Positions 1 to 7,798 of a stretch of DNA of 50,115 nt are shown in pieces. The stretch spans positions 1 to 50,115 of the forward strand of contig JAAGNR010000053.1 in NCBI GenBank assembly GCA_010435995.1, written 5' to 3'. The notes beneath the pieces are model-generated. The model was not told where the DNA came from. It was given only the letters and a program-made list of their open reading frames with translations, and did not search any database. Numbering within the stretch: position 1 is the stretch's first letter; each line of letters begins with the position of its first letter. Both the position numbers and the translations under genes were made by a program. Origin of the DNA: Ferrovum sp. (GTDB taxonomy: Bacteria > Pseudomonadota > Gammaproteobacteria > Burkholderiales > Ferrovaceae).

Positions 1-25
1 CCTTCAGAGCGGGGAGGATTCCACC

Positions 26-77
26 GTGACCAGAGATTCTCCTGTATTGTGACCGTCCATTCCCTTTTATTGTGACC
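26..77. repeat. Three GTGACC motifs at exact 23-bp spacing (possible IS end)
   Basis: GTGACC occurs at 26-31, 49-54 and 72-77, each 23 bp after the last. The second and third copies share ten bases (TATTGTGACC). An inverted copy (GGTCAC) lies just downstream near 104-109. Regularly spaced short repeats like these resemble transposase-binding sites at insertion sequence ends, for example in IS21-type elements. The adjoining DNA is a mobile-element scar, which fits. The element itself is not in the window, so the family is a guess. Confidence 0.4.
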
Positions 78-119
78 AATTTTGGGGGAATCGGGGAATC
101 GGCGGTCACGATCGAGGGG

Positions 120-497
120 AATACCCAAAAAGCCAAAGTCCAGAGGATTCACACCGGTATCGCTAATGCCAGAAAAGACTTCCTGCACAAGACCACAACG
201 ACGATCAGCCAAAACCACGCGCTCATATGCATTGAGGATTTGCAGGTACGGAACATGTCCAAGTCTTCCAAAGGCAATAGCGAACAACACGGCAAGAAAG
301 TGGCGCAAAAATCCGGCCTGAACCGTTCTATCCTCGATCAGGGATGGGGCGAATTCAGGCGGCAGCTCGACTACAAGGTGTCGTGGAACGGCGGAATGCT
401 GCTGGCTGTACCACCCCGCAACAGTAGCCGTACCTGCCCGTGCTGCGGTCACGTATCAAAAGACAATCGGCTCACACAGTCAAAGTTTCTGTGCGTA
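120..497 (+). pseudogene. tnpB: 3'-truncated IS200/IS605 TnpB (OrfB) remnant
   Basis: The translation matches the central part of TnpB-family RNA-guided nucleases of IS200/IS605 elements. It includes the segment around IARKDF-like residues, the conserved CIEDL motif carrying the RuvC-II glutamate, a SGLNRSILDQGW segment and the first CPxC-C pair of the zinc finger. The N-terminal part, the second CxxC pair and the RuvC-III aspartate are missing. Homology ends abruptly near 495-505, where the frame continues into a tyrosine recombinase. There is no credible start codon or ribosome binding site. It is a dead fragment. The omega-RNA region that normally follows tnpB is also lost. The exact 5' limit is approximate. 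Confidence 0.75.
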
Positions 498-1040
498 GAG
501 ATGGGCCTCATCAATGCGAATCCATGCAAGCAGGTAAGAAGGAACGAGGAAAAGCCAGGTAATAGAGAGGTGCTGGACGCAGAGGTCACGGCGTTCCTCC
601 CGCTTTGCCCTCAATGGCTCCAAGCCTACTTGGAAGTGAAATTGCTGACCGGGTTGCGCCAGGGGGATATGTTGCGCTTGAGCCTGTTCAGTATTCGGGA
701 TGACGGCCTGTTCGTGCTGACCGGAAAACGCGACAAGCGCATCCTGTTCCAATGGACGCCCGTACTTAAAGCCGCCATTGATCAATGCAAGGCACTTAGA
801 CGCAAGCCGTCAGACTCAAAGCTGTTTGAGATCAGCGCAAGCGGGTTTAAAGCAGCCTGGTCAAGGGCAATGGCAAAGTACGATGGGGAGAAGTTTGCAG
901 AGAATGACTTGAGGGCGAAAGTGGCTACTCAAGCAATTGATGAAGGGCGTGATGCCACTTCCATGCTAGGTCATTCAAGCGATGCGGTAACACGCCGCCA
1001 CTACATTCGTGGCACAAGAAAAGTGAAGCCGATGCGCTGA
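498..1040 (+). pseudogene. C-terminal half of a tyrosine recombinase (phage-type integrase)
   Basis: The reading frame that begins as tnpB continues as the catalytic domain of a tyrosine recombinase. Visible parts are the GLINANPC entry segment, the catalytic arginine in LTGLRQGD, a beta-hairpin lysine near TGKRDKR, an NDLRAK box, the LGHSS histidine and the nucleophilic tyrosine in RRHYIRG. The first histidine of the usual HxxR (HDLR) box is asparagine here, another sign of decay. The N-terminal DNA-binding domain is gone. The gene ends 67 bp from the 3' end of tRNA-His, the usual site for an island integrase, so this is probably the relic of an integrated element. Confidence 0.75.
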
Positions 1041-1041
1041 A

Positions 1042-1079
1042 TATTCTCCAAATGCGGTTTTATTCTCCAAACCACATTT
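1042..1079. repeat. Short direct repeat and imperfect hairpin beside the tRNA
   Basis: TATTCTCCAAA occurs at 1042-1052 and again at 1061-1071. Around the second copy, AAATGCGGTTT (1050-1060) and AAACCACATTT (1069-1079) form an 11-bp inverted repeat with one mismatch. It lies between the integrase relic and the 3' end of tRNA-His. It could be a transcription terminator for the tRNA on the minus strand or part of an old attachment region. No T-tract is obvious, so the role is unknown. Confidence 0.35.
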
Positions 1080-1107
1080 GAAAACATACCATAACTTGTT
1101 GAATTAT

Positions 1108-1184
1108 TGGGGTGACGGATGGGATTCGAACCCACGACAACCGGAATCACAATCCGGGACTCTACCAACTGAGCTACCGCCACC
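1108..1184 (-). tRNA. tRNA-His (GTG anticodon)
   Basis: Read on the minus strand this folds as a complete tRNA. The acceptor stem has eight pairs including the extra G-1:C73 pair specific to tRNA-His. A normal D arm follows, then an anticodon stem CCGGA/TCCGG closing a seven-base loop TTGTGAT with anticodon GTG, and a TTCGAATC T-loop. The CCA end is encoded (1108-1110). A strong promoter lies just upstream. The integrase relic abutting its 3' side suggests the gene served as an integration site and was kept intact. Confidence 0.96.
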
Positions 1185-1203
1185 ACCGCTACTGCGAGGC
1201 GCA

Positions 1204-1233
1204 ATTCTAGCATAGTCATGGAGCGAGTGTCAT
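1204..1233 (-). promoter_or_regulatory. sigma-70 promoter of tRNA-His
   Basis: On the minus strand ATGACA (-35, 1228-1233) and TAGAAT (-10, 1204-1209) are separated by 18 bp, and the -10 is preceded by TGC (extended -10). The predicted start is about 12 bases upstream of the tRNA 5' end. Confidence 0.6.
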
Positions 1234-1258
1234 GCTCTTGCGCCCGTTATTTGTGCAA

Positions 1259-1307
1259 ATTATCCTGGGGGAGAGTGCTATGCTTGCGCGTTGTCTCGCA
1301 GGATAAT
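1259..1307 (+). promoter_or_regulatory. Inverted repeat covering the ribosome binding site of the next gene
   Basis: ATTATCCTG (1259-1267) and CAGGATAAT (1299-1307) are perfect 9-bp inverted repeats. Inside them GAGA near 1272 can pair with TCTC near 1294, extending the stem across a small internal loop. The right arm contains the AGGA that is the only visible ribosome binding site for the ATG at 1312. It could be an operator or an RNA hairpin that hides the ribosome binding site. Both readings are inference. Confidence 0.4.
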
Positions 1308-1311
1308 ACAA

Positions 1312-2064
1312 ATGATGATAGAGATTTGTGAAACGGATGGAGTGAGAACGTTGCACTTCGGTTCCGAATGGATTCAGGGTGCCATGCGTGTGGCTCGTCC
1401 TTGGCATCTGGAACTGGAATACACCCGCGAAATGATGTTGCCCTTGATGTTGCGCGACGAACCCGAGGAGCCCCTGGAAATCCTGTTGATTGGTCTCGGT
1501 GCCGCCTCCATGATCCGCTATCTGTATCGTCATTGGCCACACACACGTCTCACGGTGGTGGAAATCAGTGCGGCAGTCGTGGCGGCGGCGCGGCAATCGT
1601 TCAAATTACCGGAAGATCCGGCACGAATCGATTTGCAGGTGGCCGATGGGGTTGCCTATCTTGCCCAGTGTACCCAACGCTTCGACCTGATTCTTGTGGA
1701 CGGTTTCGATGCCCGGGCGCGGGCGGGGGGCTTGCAGGGGCACCCGTTTTATCGGGATTGTCGTCGGTGTCTGGCGCAGAATGGGATGCTTGCGGTCAAT
1801 CTGTTGAGTCGACAAAGCCACTACAAGCGCTCAATCGAGGCCTTGGGTCGGGTGTTCGATGGACGCAGTCTGGCATTCCCTTCCATGGACAGCGGCAATG
1901 TGGTGGCTCTGGCGAGCAGTACGGAAGGGGCCGGGCGTGTTCGTCTGGTCGAACTGCGCGAGCGCGCCCTGCTGTGGAAAAAAACCAGGGGGATCGATCT
2001 GCGTCCCACCGTGAGCCGCCTTGAACAGTCTCGGCTCTGTCCCCATGGCTGGCTCGAGCTTTAA
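1312..2064 (+). CDS. Spermidine/spermine synthase-fold methyltransferase-like protein
   Basis: A 250-residue protein with a Rossmann fold like polyamine synthases and class I SAM-dependent methyltransferases. It has a glycine-rich GLGAAS loop, an acidic VVEIS strand end, and a DLILVDGFDA segment where polyamine synthases carry their catalytic Asp-containing DSxDP motif. The classical GGGDG and DSxDP signatures are changed, so true spermidine synthase activity is doubtful. Such proteins are common, poorly characterised members of the family in betaproteobacteria. I chose ATG 1312, with AGGA nine bases upstream, over a TTG at 1291. The stop overlaps the stop of the convergent gene by four bases. 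Substrate unknown. Confidence 0.8.
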   Translation: MMIEICETDGVRTLHFGSEWIQGAMRVARPWHLELEYTREMMLPLMLRDEPEEPLEILLIGLGAASMIRYLYRHWPHTRLTVVEISAAVVAAARQSFKLPEDPARIDLQVADGVAYLAQCTQRFDLILVDGFDARARAGGLQGHPFYRDCRRCLAQNGMLAVNLLSRQSHYKRSIEALGRVFDGRSLAFPSMDSGNVVALASSTEGAGRVRLVELRERALLWKKTRGIDLRPTVSRLEQSRLCPHGWLEL

Positions 2065-2651
2065 AAGCCGGCGTGTTGCTGAGCCACCATGCAGAAGATC
2101 ATGGGAATGGACAGCATGGTATTGAAGCGCGAACCGAGCATGGCGATGCGGGTTGCCTTGGGCCTTTCAGTGATTTGCACGGGCACCATGCCCAACGCTT
2201 TTTTCTGATTGGGCCAGATGATGAACCAGACATTGAAAGCCATGATCAGGCCCATCCACATCCCCAGTCCAATGGGGAGGTAGGTGTGATCGCTGAGGGT
2301 CAGGGCAGGTACGATGTAGCCATTCATGGATGCCAGTCCCAGTCCCAGAATGACGGTGGCCAGAGCGGCCCAACGGAACCAGAAGAGCGCAGTGGGGGCG
2401 ATCACTTTGGTAATGGCCGGTTTTTGTTCGTCCGGGATCTTGGGCATGGAGGGAATCTGGACGAAGTTGAAATACCACAGCAGGCCGATCCACAAAATGG
2501 CTACGGTGACGTGCAACCAGCGGAATACAAAAGTCCACCAGTTGTGTGACACCAGATCGATGACCCCGCCGGTGATGGCGGCCACCAGCAACACCAGAAG
2601 GATCAACCCAGCAAGCAACGTGCGGCCGAGCGATTGAAAAACAAAACCCAT
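2061..2651 (-). CDS. PuuD-type (urate hydroxylase N-terminal domain) membrane protein
   Basis: A 196-residue integral membrane protein with about five hydrophobic helices. The segment HVTVAILWIGLLWYFNFVQ is typical of the urate-oxidase N-terminal (PuuD, DUF989) family. Full-length PuuD carries a C-terminal cytochrome c domain. This protein has no CxxCH motif and stops after the membrane domain. Stand-alone versions are widespread and their function is not established, so urate oxidation should not be assumed. GGGAG precedes the ATG by nine bases. It is divergent from the virB8 gene and converges on the 1312 gene. Confidence 0.75.
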   Translation of the reverse strand: MGFVFQSLGRTLLAGLILLVLLVAAITGGVIDLVSHNWWTFVFRWLHVTVAILWIGLLWYFNFVQIPSMPKIPDEQKPAITKVIAPTALFWFRWAALATVILGLGLASMNGYIVPALTLSDHTYLPIGLGMWMGLIMAFNVWFIIWPNQKKALGMVPVQITERPKATRIAMLGSRFNTMLSIPMIFCMVAQQHAGF

Positions 2652-2698
2652 GTGATGCTCCCAAAAGTTATCAGTTTGCTGACCTGCCTATACGGAAA

Positions 2699-2708
2699 GG
2701 TCGCGACC
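2699..2708. promoter_or_regulatory. 10-bp perfect palindrome in a divergent intergenic region
   Basis: GGTCGCGACC lies about 48 bases upstream of the PuuD-type gene and about 145 bases upstream of virB8. It is a plausible operator by position only. The rest of 2652-2853 shows no convincing gene or promoter. Confidence 0.2.
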
Positions 2709-2853
2709 CCGCAGAAGATACCACATTGATGGGTCATTCGTGAAAAGTGCTGTACTTCGTGTACAAGGACAATCAGAGGATGGTGGTTTTCTACGAGGAT
2801 GGCTCGGCGCCGCGTGGTGAAATGTTCTCGACAGGAATTGCGGGAGAGAAAGC

Positions 2854-3558
2854 ATGTGGAAAAGGTTGCGACGCGCACACCAGCAGCGGGACGTTTTGCC
2901 CGAGGGGGCACCCCCAGTGGTGCAGCCTCGGGTGGCACGCTCGTGGTTTGAGGTGCAAGGAGCCGTGGTGGTGGAACGCAACCGGTGGTTTCTCGTCAGC
3001 CTGTTTTTGAGCGGAGCGCTGGTGCTGACGGGAGGGGCTCTGCTGGGGCTTTTACCCCTCAAGACTGTGGTTCCCTTTGTGCTGGAAAAAGCCGAGAATG
3101 GAGCGGTATCGGTGACTTCGGTCCAGGCCCAAGCATATCGTCCTGGGGATGCTGAAAAGCGCTTCTTTCTGGCTCAATGGGTGCGACAGTTGCTTACCAT
3201 CGATCCCCATTTATCCCCGACCTACCTCGCTGAAGCGTATCAGGTGACTCGCAGTAAAGCCACGGTGGAATTCACCGACTGGATTCAACGCAACCAACCC
3301 ATGGCAGAGTTGCGGAAGGATCCCACCTTGACGCGCACGGTATCCATATCCAGCGTATCTATTATTGAAGATGGCGCGGCATTAGTCCGTGTCGTCACAG
3401 AGCGAAGAAACTCTGGCAATCCATTGGCCCAGATAGAGAAATTTGTAATCACCATGCACTTTTCAGTAGTGCCGCCCGAGCGCGAAGAGGATATCCTGAA
3501 AAATCCCGCGGGGCTATTCGTGACTCATTTTTTAGTGAATACGGATCTGGAGAAATAA
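2854..3558 (+). CDS. virB8: VirB8-like type IV secretion inner-membrane protein
   Basis: A 234-residue bitopic protein. It has a cytoplasmic N-terminus, one transmembrane helix at about residues 45-68, and a periplasmic VirB8/TrbF domain starting with the typical PLKTVVPFVL strand and containing an NTF2-like fold pattern. VirB8 is an assembly factor linking the inner membrane platform to the outer membrane core of type IV secretion systems. GGGAGAG precedes the ATG. The stop shares a base with the virB9 start (TAATG), so the three virB genes are translationally linked. No virB1-7, virB11 or virD4 gene is nearby. Helicobacter comB8, the VirB8 homologue of a DNA-uptake system, is an alternative model for its role. 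Confidence 0.88.
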   Translation: MWKRLRRAHQQRDVLPEGAPPVVQPRVARSWFEVQGAVVVERNRWFLVSLFLSGALVLTGGALLGLLPLKTVVPFVLEKAENGAVSVTSVQAQAYRPGDAEKRFFLAQWVRQLLTIDPHLSPTYLAEAYQVTRSKATVEFTDWIQRNQPMAELRKDPTLTRTVSISSVSIIEDGAALVRVVTERRNSGNPLAQIEKFVITMHFSVVPPEREEDILKNPAGLFVTHFLVNTDLEK

Positions 3559-4259
3559 TGATCCGGTGCGTACGATTCTGGGGGTTGGCGGGCATGCTGT
3601 GCGGCAGCGTTCTTGCTGTGGCTGGAGAGCGCATACTGGTGCAGACGTGGGATCCGGAAACCCCGACCACGATTGTTACCCTTCCTGGAGTTCCCACGGA
3701 TCTGCAGTTGGCTCCCCACGAAACCATCACCGGTCTGGCCTTGGGGGATACGATCCAATGGCGAGTAGAAGAGTTGCCAGGGCATCTGTTCATCAAACCT
3801 TTGCGTCCCGATCTCTTTACGGCGGGAACTCTGGTGACCAATCTGCGGGTGTACCCCTTGATTCTCAAGAGCACCACGGTTCAGGGACCGTGGTTGCTGC
3901 GGGTGCGCTGGGTAATTCAGGAACCGCCTCAGGCCTTGTCTCCGGCGATACCAGCGGCACCCCTGCTGGAACCGGTGCGGCGCAATGAAGATTACACCAT
4001 CGAGGGGGATGCCGAATTTCGTCCCCGCGCAGTCTTCGATGATGGCCGTTTCACCTGGATCGATATGGGGCATCCGCAGGTGTTACCCGCCATTTTTATG
4101 GTGGACGACGACGGCTCCAGATTGGTGAACTATCTGTTGCGTGAGCCCTATTTTGTCGTGCAACGGCTGATGCCCCGCTTCATTCTCAAACTGGGGGGCC
4201 AGGAAGTGACGGTGATCCACCGCAATTATTCGGAAGAGGTGGCATCGCACCATGACTGA
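3558..4259 (+). CDS. virB9: VirB9-like type IV secretion outer-membrane core protein
   Basis: A 233-residue secreted protein with a signal peptide of about 22 residues ending in AVA. It has an N-terminal beta domain and a C-terminal VirB9/TrbG/CagX domain with the hallmark pattern NEDYTIEGD, FDDGRFTW, PAIFMVDDDG, LVNY and PRFILKLGGQEV. VirB9 lines the outer membrane core together with VirB7 and VirB10. No VirB7-type small lipoprotein gene is visible here. The gene overlaps virB10 by eight bases. Family assignment is secure. Whether it exports or imports anything is unknown. Confidence 0.9.
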   Translation: MIRCVRFWGLAGMLCGSVLAVAGERILVQTWDPETPTTIVTLPGVPTDLQLAPHETITGLALGDTIQWRVEELPGHLFIKPLRPDLFTAGTLVTNLRVYPLILKSTTVQGPWLLRVRWVIQEPPQALSPAIPAAPLLEPVRRNEDYTIEGDAEFRPRAVFDDGRFTWIDMGHPQVLPAIFMVDDDGSRLVNYLLREPYFVVQRLMPRFILKLGGQEVTVIHRNYSEEVASHHD

Positions 4260-5523
4260 GGAGGTCTGGGAAGAGGCTCAGGAGCATGATGCCGGTGACC
4301 GTCCGCCAGGCAAGGTGCGGCGCCAGTTGCACCTATGGGTGGCTGCAGCTCTGGGCGGGGCGGTGATCCTGGGGTTTGGTGCCCAGGCCTTGATTGGTCG
4401 GGTCCAGGCCCACAGCACGGCGGAGCATGCGCCGGATGCGGATGCTCTGGTGCTGGGCCAAGCCCCGGCGGCCAGCCAGTTGCAGCAGGAACTGGTGCGG
4501 GAGCAGTTGGCGGATCCTGGACCTGTGCCATCACAGGGAGAGGTGAGCACCACCAAAGCGCAGCAGGAGGCTGCGGAGAAGTTGCGCCAGGAGCAATGGG
4601 CGCGGGAGCAGCAACAGGCGCAAATCGCCGCCAGTCCGATTCTCGCCATTGCTGCGCCGCAATCTCAGCCAGTACCTATGGCGGCGTCATCCACGGGTTC
4701 GGTGGCGTCAACGCTTCCCGAAGCCCATACCGGTGACTCGGCGTCAGGAGCTCCCACCCTGGGTTTGGGGGTCAATGGGGTGAGTTCGGGAGCCGCTCTG
4801 GGGCTTCCGGCAAATCTGGTCAATTCCCTGCCGACTCCGTGGAATGCCAGTCCCGCATCTGGGGCGCAGGCCACAGCGCCGGCACCCAAGTCAGCGCGCT
4901 CCAGTCAGAACACCACCCCCCTTGAACCGATTCATCCCCAAAGTCGCCAGTTGGTGTTGGAGGGAACGGTAATTCCGGCCGTACTCCTGACGCAGATCAA
5001 CAGTGATTTGCCGGGGTTGATTACCGCCCAAGTGACGGAAGACGTGTATGACTCCATTCATGGAATGGTGCTGACCATCCCCAAAGGGAGTCGTGTCATT
5101 GGCTCCTTTGGTTCGCGTATTCTGCCTGGTCAGGAGCGTTTGATGGCCTCATTTCACCGCTTGATCTTGCCCACGGGCGTGAGTTTTCAGCTGGAAGATA
5201 TGAATGCTTCCGATGCCATGGGTCAAGCGGGGATGGAAGATGAAGTCGACAATCGGTTCTGGAAACGTTTGGGGGGGCAGTTCATGACCGCCGGGTTGGC
5301 CCGGGTGGTGTCTCAGCCCAGTGGCGGGGTCATGGTATTGGGAGGAATGGGCAATAACCTGACCACGGATGCTGCAGGCCAGATACTTGTCAACACGGCC
5401 AGCATCGGTTTTGCCGCCGATGCGGCCATCGGACCGGTGATCATCATCAAGAAAGGATATCCCTTCAGTCTGCTGGTCAACCGTGACATGGATTTTGCTG
5501 CTCTGACGGAGTTGCCCCGCTAA
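4252..5523 (+). CDS. virB10: VirB10-like type IV secretion core channel protein
   Basis: A 423-residue protein with a cytoplasmic tail, a transmembrane helix at about residues 27-48, a long Ala/Gln/Ser/Pro-rich periplasmic linker (about 55-225), and the VirB10/TrbI beta-barrel domain. Recognisable blocks are LEGTVIPAVLLTQINSDLPG, the IPKGSRVIG strand, LPTGVSFQLEDM and a terminal GYPFSLLVNRDM. It spans both membranes and forms the export channel with VirB9. The domain is complete to its normal C-terminus, so the protein looks functional. It is the last gene of the three-gene set and ends 36 bp from convergent aroC. Confidence 0.92.
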   Translation: MTEEVWEEAQEHDAGDRPPGKVRRQLHLWVAAALGGAVILGFGAQALIGRVQAHSTAEHAPDADALVLGQAPAASQLQQELVREQLADPGPVPSQGEVSTTKAQQEAAEKLRQEQWAREQQQAQIAASPILAIAAPQSQPVPMAASSTGSVASTLPEAHTGDSASGAPTLGLGVNGVSSGAALGLPANLVNSLPTPWNASPASGAQATAPAPKSARSSQNTTPLEPIHPQSRQLVLEGTVIPAVLLTQINSDLPGLITAQVTEDVYDSIHGMVLTIPKGSRVIGSFGSRILPGQERLMASFHRLILPTGVSFQLEDMNASDAMGQAGMEDEVDNRFWKRLGGQFMTAGLARVVSQPSGGVMVLGGMGNNLTTDAAGQILVNTASIGFAADAAIGPVIIIKKGYPFSLLVNRDMDFAALTELPR

Positions 5524-5559
5524 TCGAGACACCCACGGTGCAGGTCTCCGATGAGTGGG

Positions 5560-6657
5560 TCAGGCAGTGCCGGGGAAGGGGGCAAGGGGCGGAACCACAT
5601 CGCCGTTCTGGGCGCGATGGCGCAGCGCCTGATCCATCAGCACCAAGGCCAGCATGGCCTCGGCAATGGGGGTGGCGCGTAGGCCGACACACGGGTCATG
5701 GCGTCCGGTGGTCTGAACTTCCACTGCCTGGCCCGAGAGGTCGAGGGACTGTCGTGGCAGGCGAATGCTGGAGGTGGGTTTCACGGCGATGTGGGCTATG
5801 ATGTCCTGCCCCGTGGAAATTCCTCCCAGAATTCCGCCGGCATGGTTACTCAGAAAACCGTTGGGAGTCATTTCGTCGCCATGTTCACTGCCCTTCTGGG
5901 TGACCACAGCGAAACCATCGCCAATTTCCACGCCTTTCACGGCATTGATGGACATGAGGGCATGGGCGATATCTGCATCCAGACGATCGAATACCGGCTC
6001 ACCCCAACCGGCAGGCAGGCCGCTGGCCACGACCGTGAGGCGGGCACCGACGGAGTCACCCGATTTGCGCAAGTCGTCCATGAACGCTTCCAGCGCTGGG
6101 ACCCTTTCCGGGTCGCCGCAGAAGAACGGATTGTGGTTGACGGCATCCCAGCTTTTCAGGGACAGGGGGAGGGGGCCCAACTGAGACAGATAGCCCCGTA
6201 CCGTGACACCGTAGCGGTGGGCCAGCCACTTTTTGGCAATGGCCCCGGCAGCCACGCGCATGGCGGTTTCTCGGGCAGAGGAACGCCCCCCTCCGCGATG
6301 ATCGCGCCGTCCGTATTTCTGCAAGTAGGTGTAATCGGCATGTCCCGGCCGGAACTGGGCGGCAATCTTGTCATAATCCCGGCTACGCTGGTCTTCATTG
6401 CGGATGAGCAGACCAATGGGTGTCCCCGTGGTCACTCCCTCAAATATCCCGGAGAGGATTTCTACCTGGTCGCCTTCGCGTCGTTGGGTCACGTGGCGCG
6501 ACGTGCCGGGTTTGCGTCGGTCCAGGTCGTGTTGCAGATCTTCTGCGGAAAGGGGCAAACCGGGAGGGCAACCATCCACCACTGCGCCCAGAGCGGGGCC
6601 ATGACTTTCACCAAAGGTGCTGATGCAGAACAAGCGTCCCCAAGTATTCCCTGACAT
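5560..6657 (-). CDS. aroC: Chorismate synthase
   Basis: A 365-residue enzyme that converts 5-enolpyruvylshikimate-3-phosphate to chorismate (EC 4.2.3.5) with reduced FMN, the last step of the shikimate pathway. Conserved features are FGESHG with the catalytic His (about H19), RPGHADYTY with the second His (H106), and the FMN signature [10 protein letters not shown]. The frame is open for 40 more codons upstream, but family length and the [10 protein letters not shown] start favour ATG 6657. It lies 70 bp downstream of ldcA on the same strand. Confidence 0.96.
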   Translation of the reverse strand: MSGNTWGRLFCISTFGESHGPALGAVVDGCPPGLPLSAEDLQHDLDRRKPGTSRHVTQRREGDQVEILSGIFEGVTTGTPIGLLIRNEDQRSRDYDKIAAQFRPGHADYTYLQKYGRRDHRGGGRSSARETAMRVAAGAIAKKWLAHRYGVTVRGYLSQLGPLPLSLKSWDAVNHNPFFCGDPERVPALEAFMDDLRKSGDSVGARLTVVASGLPAGWGEPVFDRLDADIAHALMSINAVKGVEIGDGFAVVTQKGSEHGDEMTPNGFLSNHAGGILGGISTGQDIIAHIAVKPTSSIRLPRQSLDLSGQAVEVQTTGRHDPCVGLRATPIAEAMLALVLMDQALRHRAQNGDVVPPLAPFPGTA

Positions 6658-6685
6658 TCTCTGTTTCGCCTTGTATAAAGTGCCT

Positions 6686-6694
6686 ATTTTAGCA
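6686..6694 (-). promoter_or_regulatory. Possible extended -10 promoter for aroC
   Basis: On the minus strand TGCTAAAAT (extended -10) lies about 30 bases upstream of the aroC start, in the ldcA-aroC gap. No good -35 box is seen. Confidence 0.3.
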
Positions 6695-6727
6695 GATTGC
6701 CTTTCTTCGTTAGCCCTTCTGTGGCCC

Positions 6728-7711
6728 TCAGGGGTGGAGAAGCCCATAATCGGAAAAGTGCAGTTGGTAGTGGGCATTATCTACCATCTCGATGCGTACC
6801 TGTCCTCCCACCGGCAGCGTGAGTTTGTCGCTCACATGGCCGAAGGGCAGGTTTTGTAGAATGGGAATGGTGGGAATCAGGGTCTTGAGATATTCCACAA
6901 CACGTTCGAGGGTATAGGGCGCAGCAGAAGCATGGGTCGGTTCACAGCGATTGAACTGGCCCCACAGAATGGCCCGTTGGCGGGTCAAAATGCCGGCATG
7001 GTAGAGCTGGAGCAGGGACCGTTCGATAATGTAGGGTTCTTCGTTGACCTCTTCCAGAAAAAGAATGCCATCGTCGATATTGGGCATGTAGGGGGTGCCG
7101 ACCAGGTGAGAGACCAGAGCCAGATTACCGCCCCACAGGGTGCCTTGCAGGCCTTCTGCCCTGTGGCGCAGGCGGATTCCTGCAGCACCGTCATAGGCCA
7201 GAAAGGGCAGTTTGATCAGAGGGGAAGAATGTTCGGTGGAGCGCAGCAGGGGTTCAAAGTGTTCTGCATGGAGCGTACTGCGATGGGGATGGCCAAAATC
7301 CGGCGCTGCCATGGGGCCGGCAAAGGAGACCAGACCCACCTGTGCTAGGAGTGCCAGATGCAAGGCCGTGATATCGCTGAAGCCGACGATGGGTTTGCGC
7401 GCGCGGGCAAAAGCCGCGTAATCGAGGTGGGGCAACAGGCGGGTGATGCCATACCCTCCACGCGCCGCCATGATCAGATCCACCGCCGGGTCATGAACCA
7501 ATTGATGCAGGTCACTCAGGCGTTCGTCATCGGTGCCGGCAAAATAGTCGTGGCGGGCATGGATATGGCGTCCTTCTACCACTTTAAATCCATGTTCCGT
7601 AAAGTACAGGGTGGCCATCTCCAGCGCACCCGGTTCCGTCAGAAAACCGGAGGGTGCGCAGAGGCCCAAAGTGGGGGACCGGGGCAGCAGGGTAGGCAAG
7701 AGGGTCTTCAT
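6728..7711 (-). CDS. ldcA: LD-carboxypeptidase (muramoyltetrapeptide carboxypeptidase)
   Basis: A 327-residue S66-family serine peptidase that removes the terminal D-Ala from murein tetrapeptides during peptidoglycan recycling in the cytoplasm. The nucleophile serine is in GFSDITALH (about S112), the glutamate in [10 protein letters not shown] (about 220) and the histidine in FGHVSDKL (about H292), matching the Ser-Glu-His triad of LdcA. ATG 7711 is preferred to a TTG ten codons upstream, though its ribosome binding site is weak. The gene is divergent from leuC. Confidence 0.9.
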   Translation of the reverse strand: MKTLLPTLLPRSPTLGLCAPSGFLTEPGALEMATLYFTEHGFKVVEGRHIHARHDYFAGTDDERLSDLHQLVHDPAVDLIMAARGGYGITRLLPHLDYAAFARARKPIVGFSDITALHLALLAQVGLVSFAGPMAAPDFGHPHRSTLHAEHFEPLLRSTEHSSPLIKLPFLAYDGAAGIRLRHRAEGLQGTLWGGNLALVSHLVGTPYMPNIDDGILFLEEVNEEPYIIERSLLQLYHAGILTRQRAILWGQFNRCEPTHASAAPYTLERVVEYLKTLIPTIPILQNLPFGHVSDKLTLPVGGQVRIEMVDNAHYQLHFSDYGLLHP

Positions 7712-7798
7712 CCGCTTAAATATACCTGAATTTTGTGACAAATGGGCGTCGAGGAGAGCCCATGGGCGCGTCTACACAAGGACTGACGTGGCGGTGTA

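Noticed and set aside
26-110. CRISPR-like array
   Set aside because: Only 6-10 bases are shared between copies, with three copies and no cas genes. The layout fits a transposon end better.
72-1040. A single novel 322-residue fusion protein (TnpB plus recombinase)
   Set aside because: It begins with a GTG lacking a ribosome binding site, both halves are truncated, and catalytic residues are missing. It is better explained as two gene relics joined by deletion.
2747-3010. Possible small gene upstream of and overlapping virB8, candidate VirB7
   Set aside because: No lipobox or signal sequence and no ribosome binding site. Its second half lies wholly in another frame of virB8 and looks like translated noise.
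5524-5559. Terminator between convergent virB10 and aroC
   Set aside because: Only a five-base GAGAC/GTCTC pairing and no T-tract; too weak to call.
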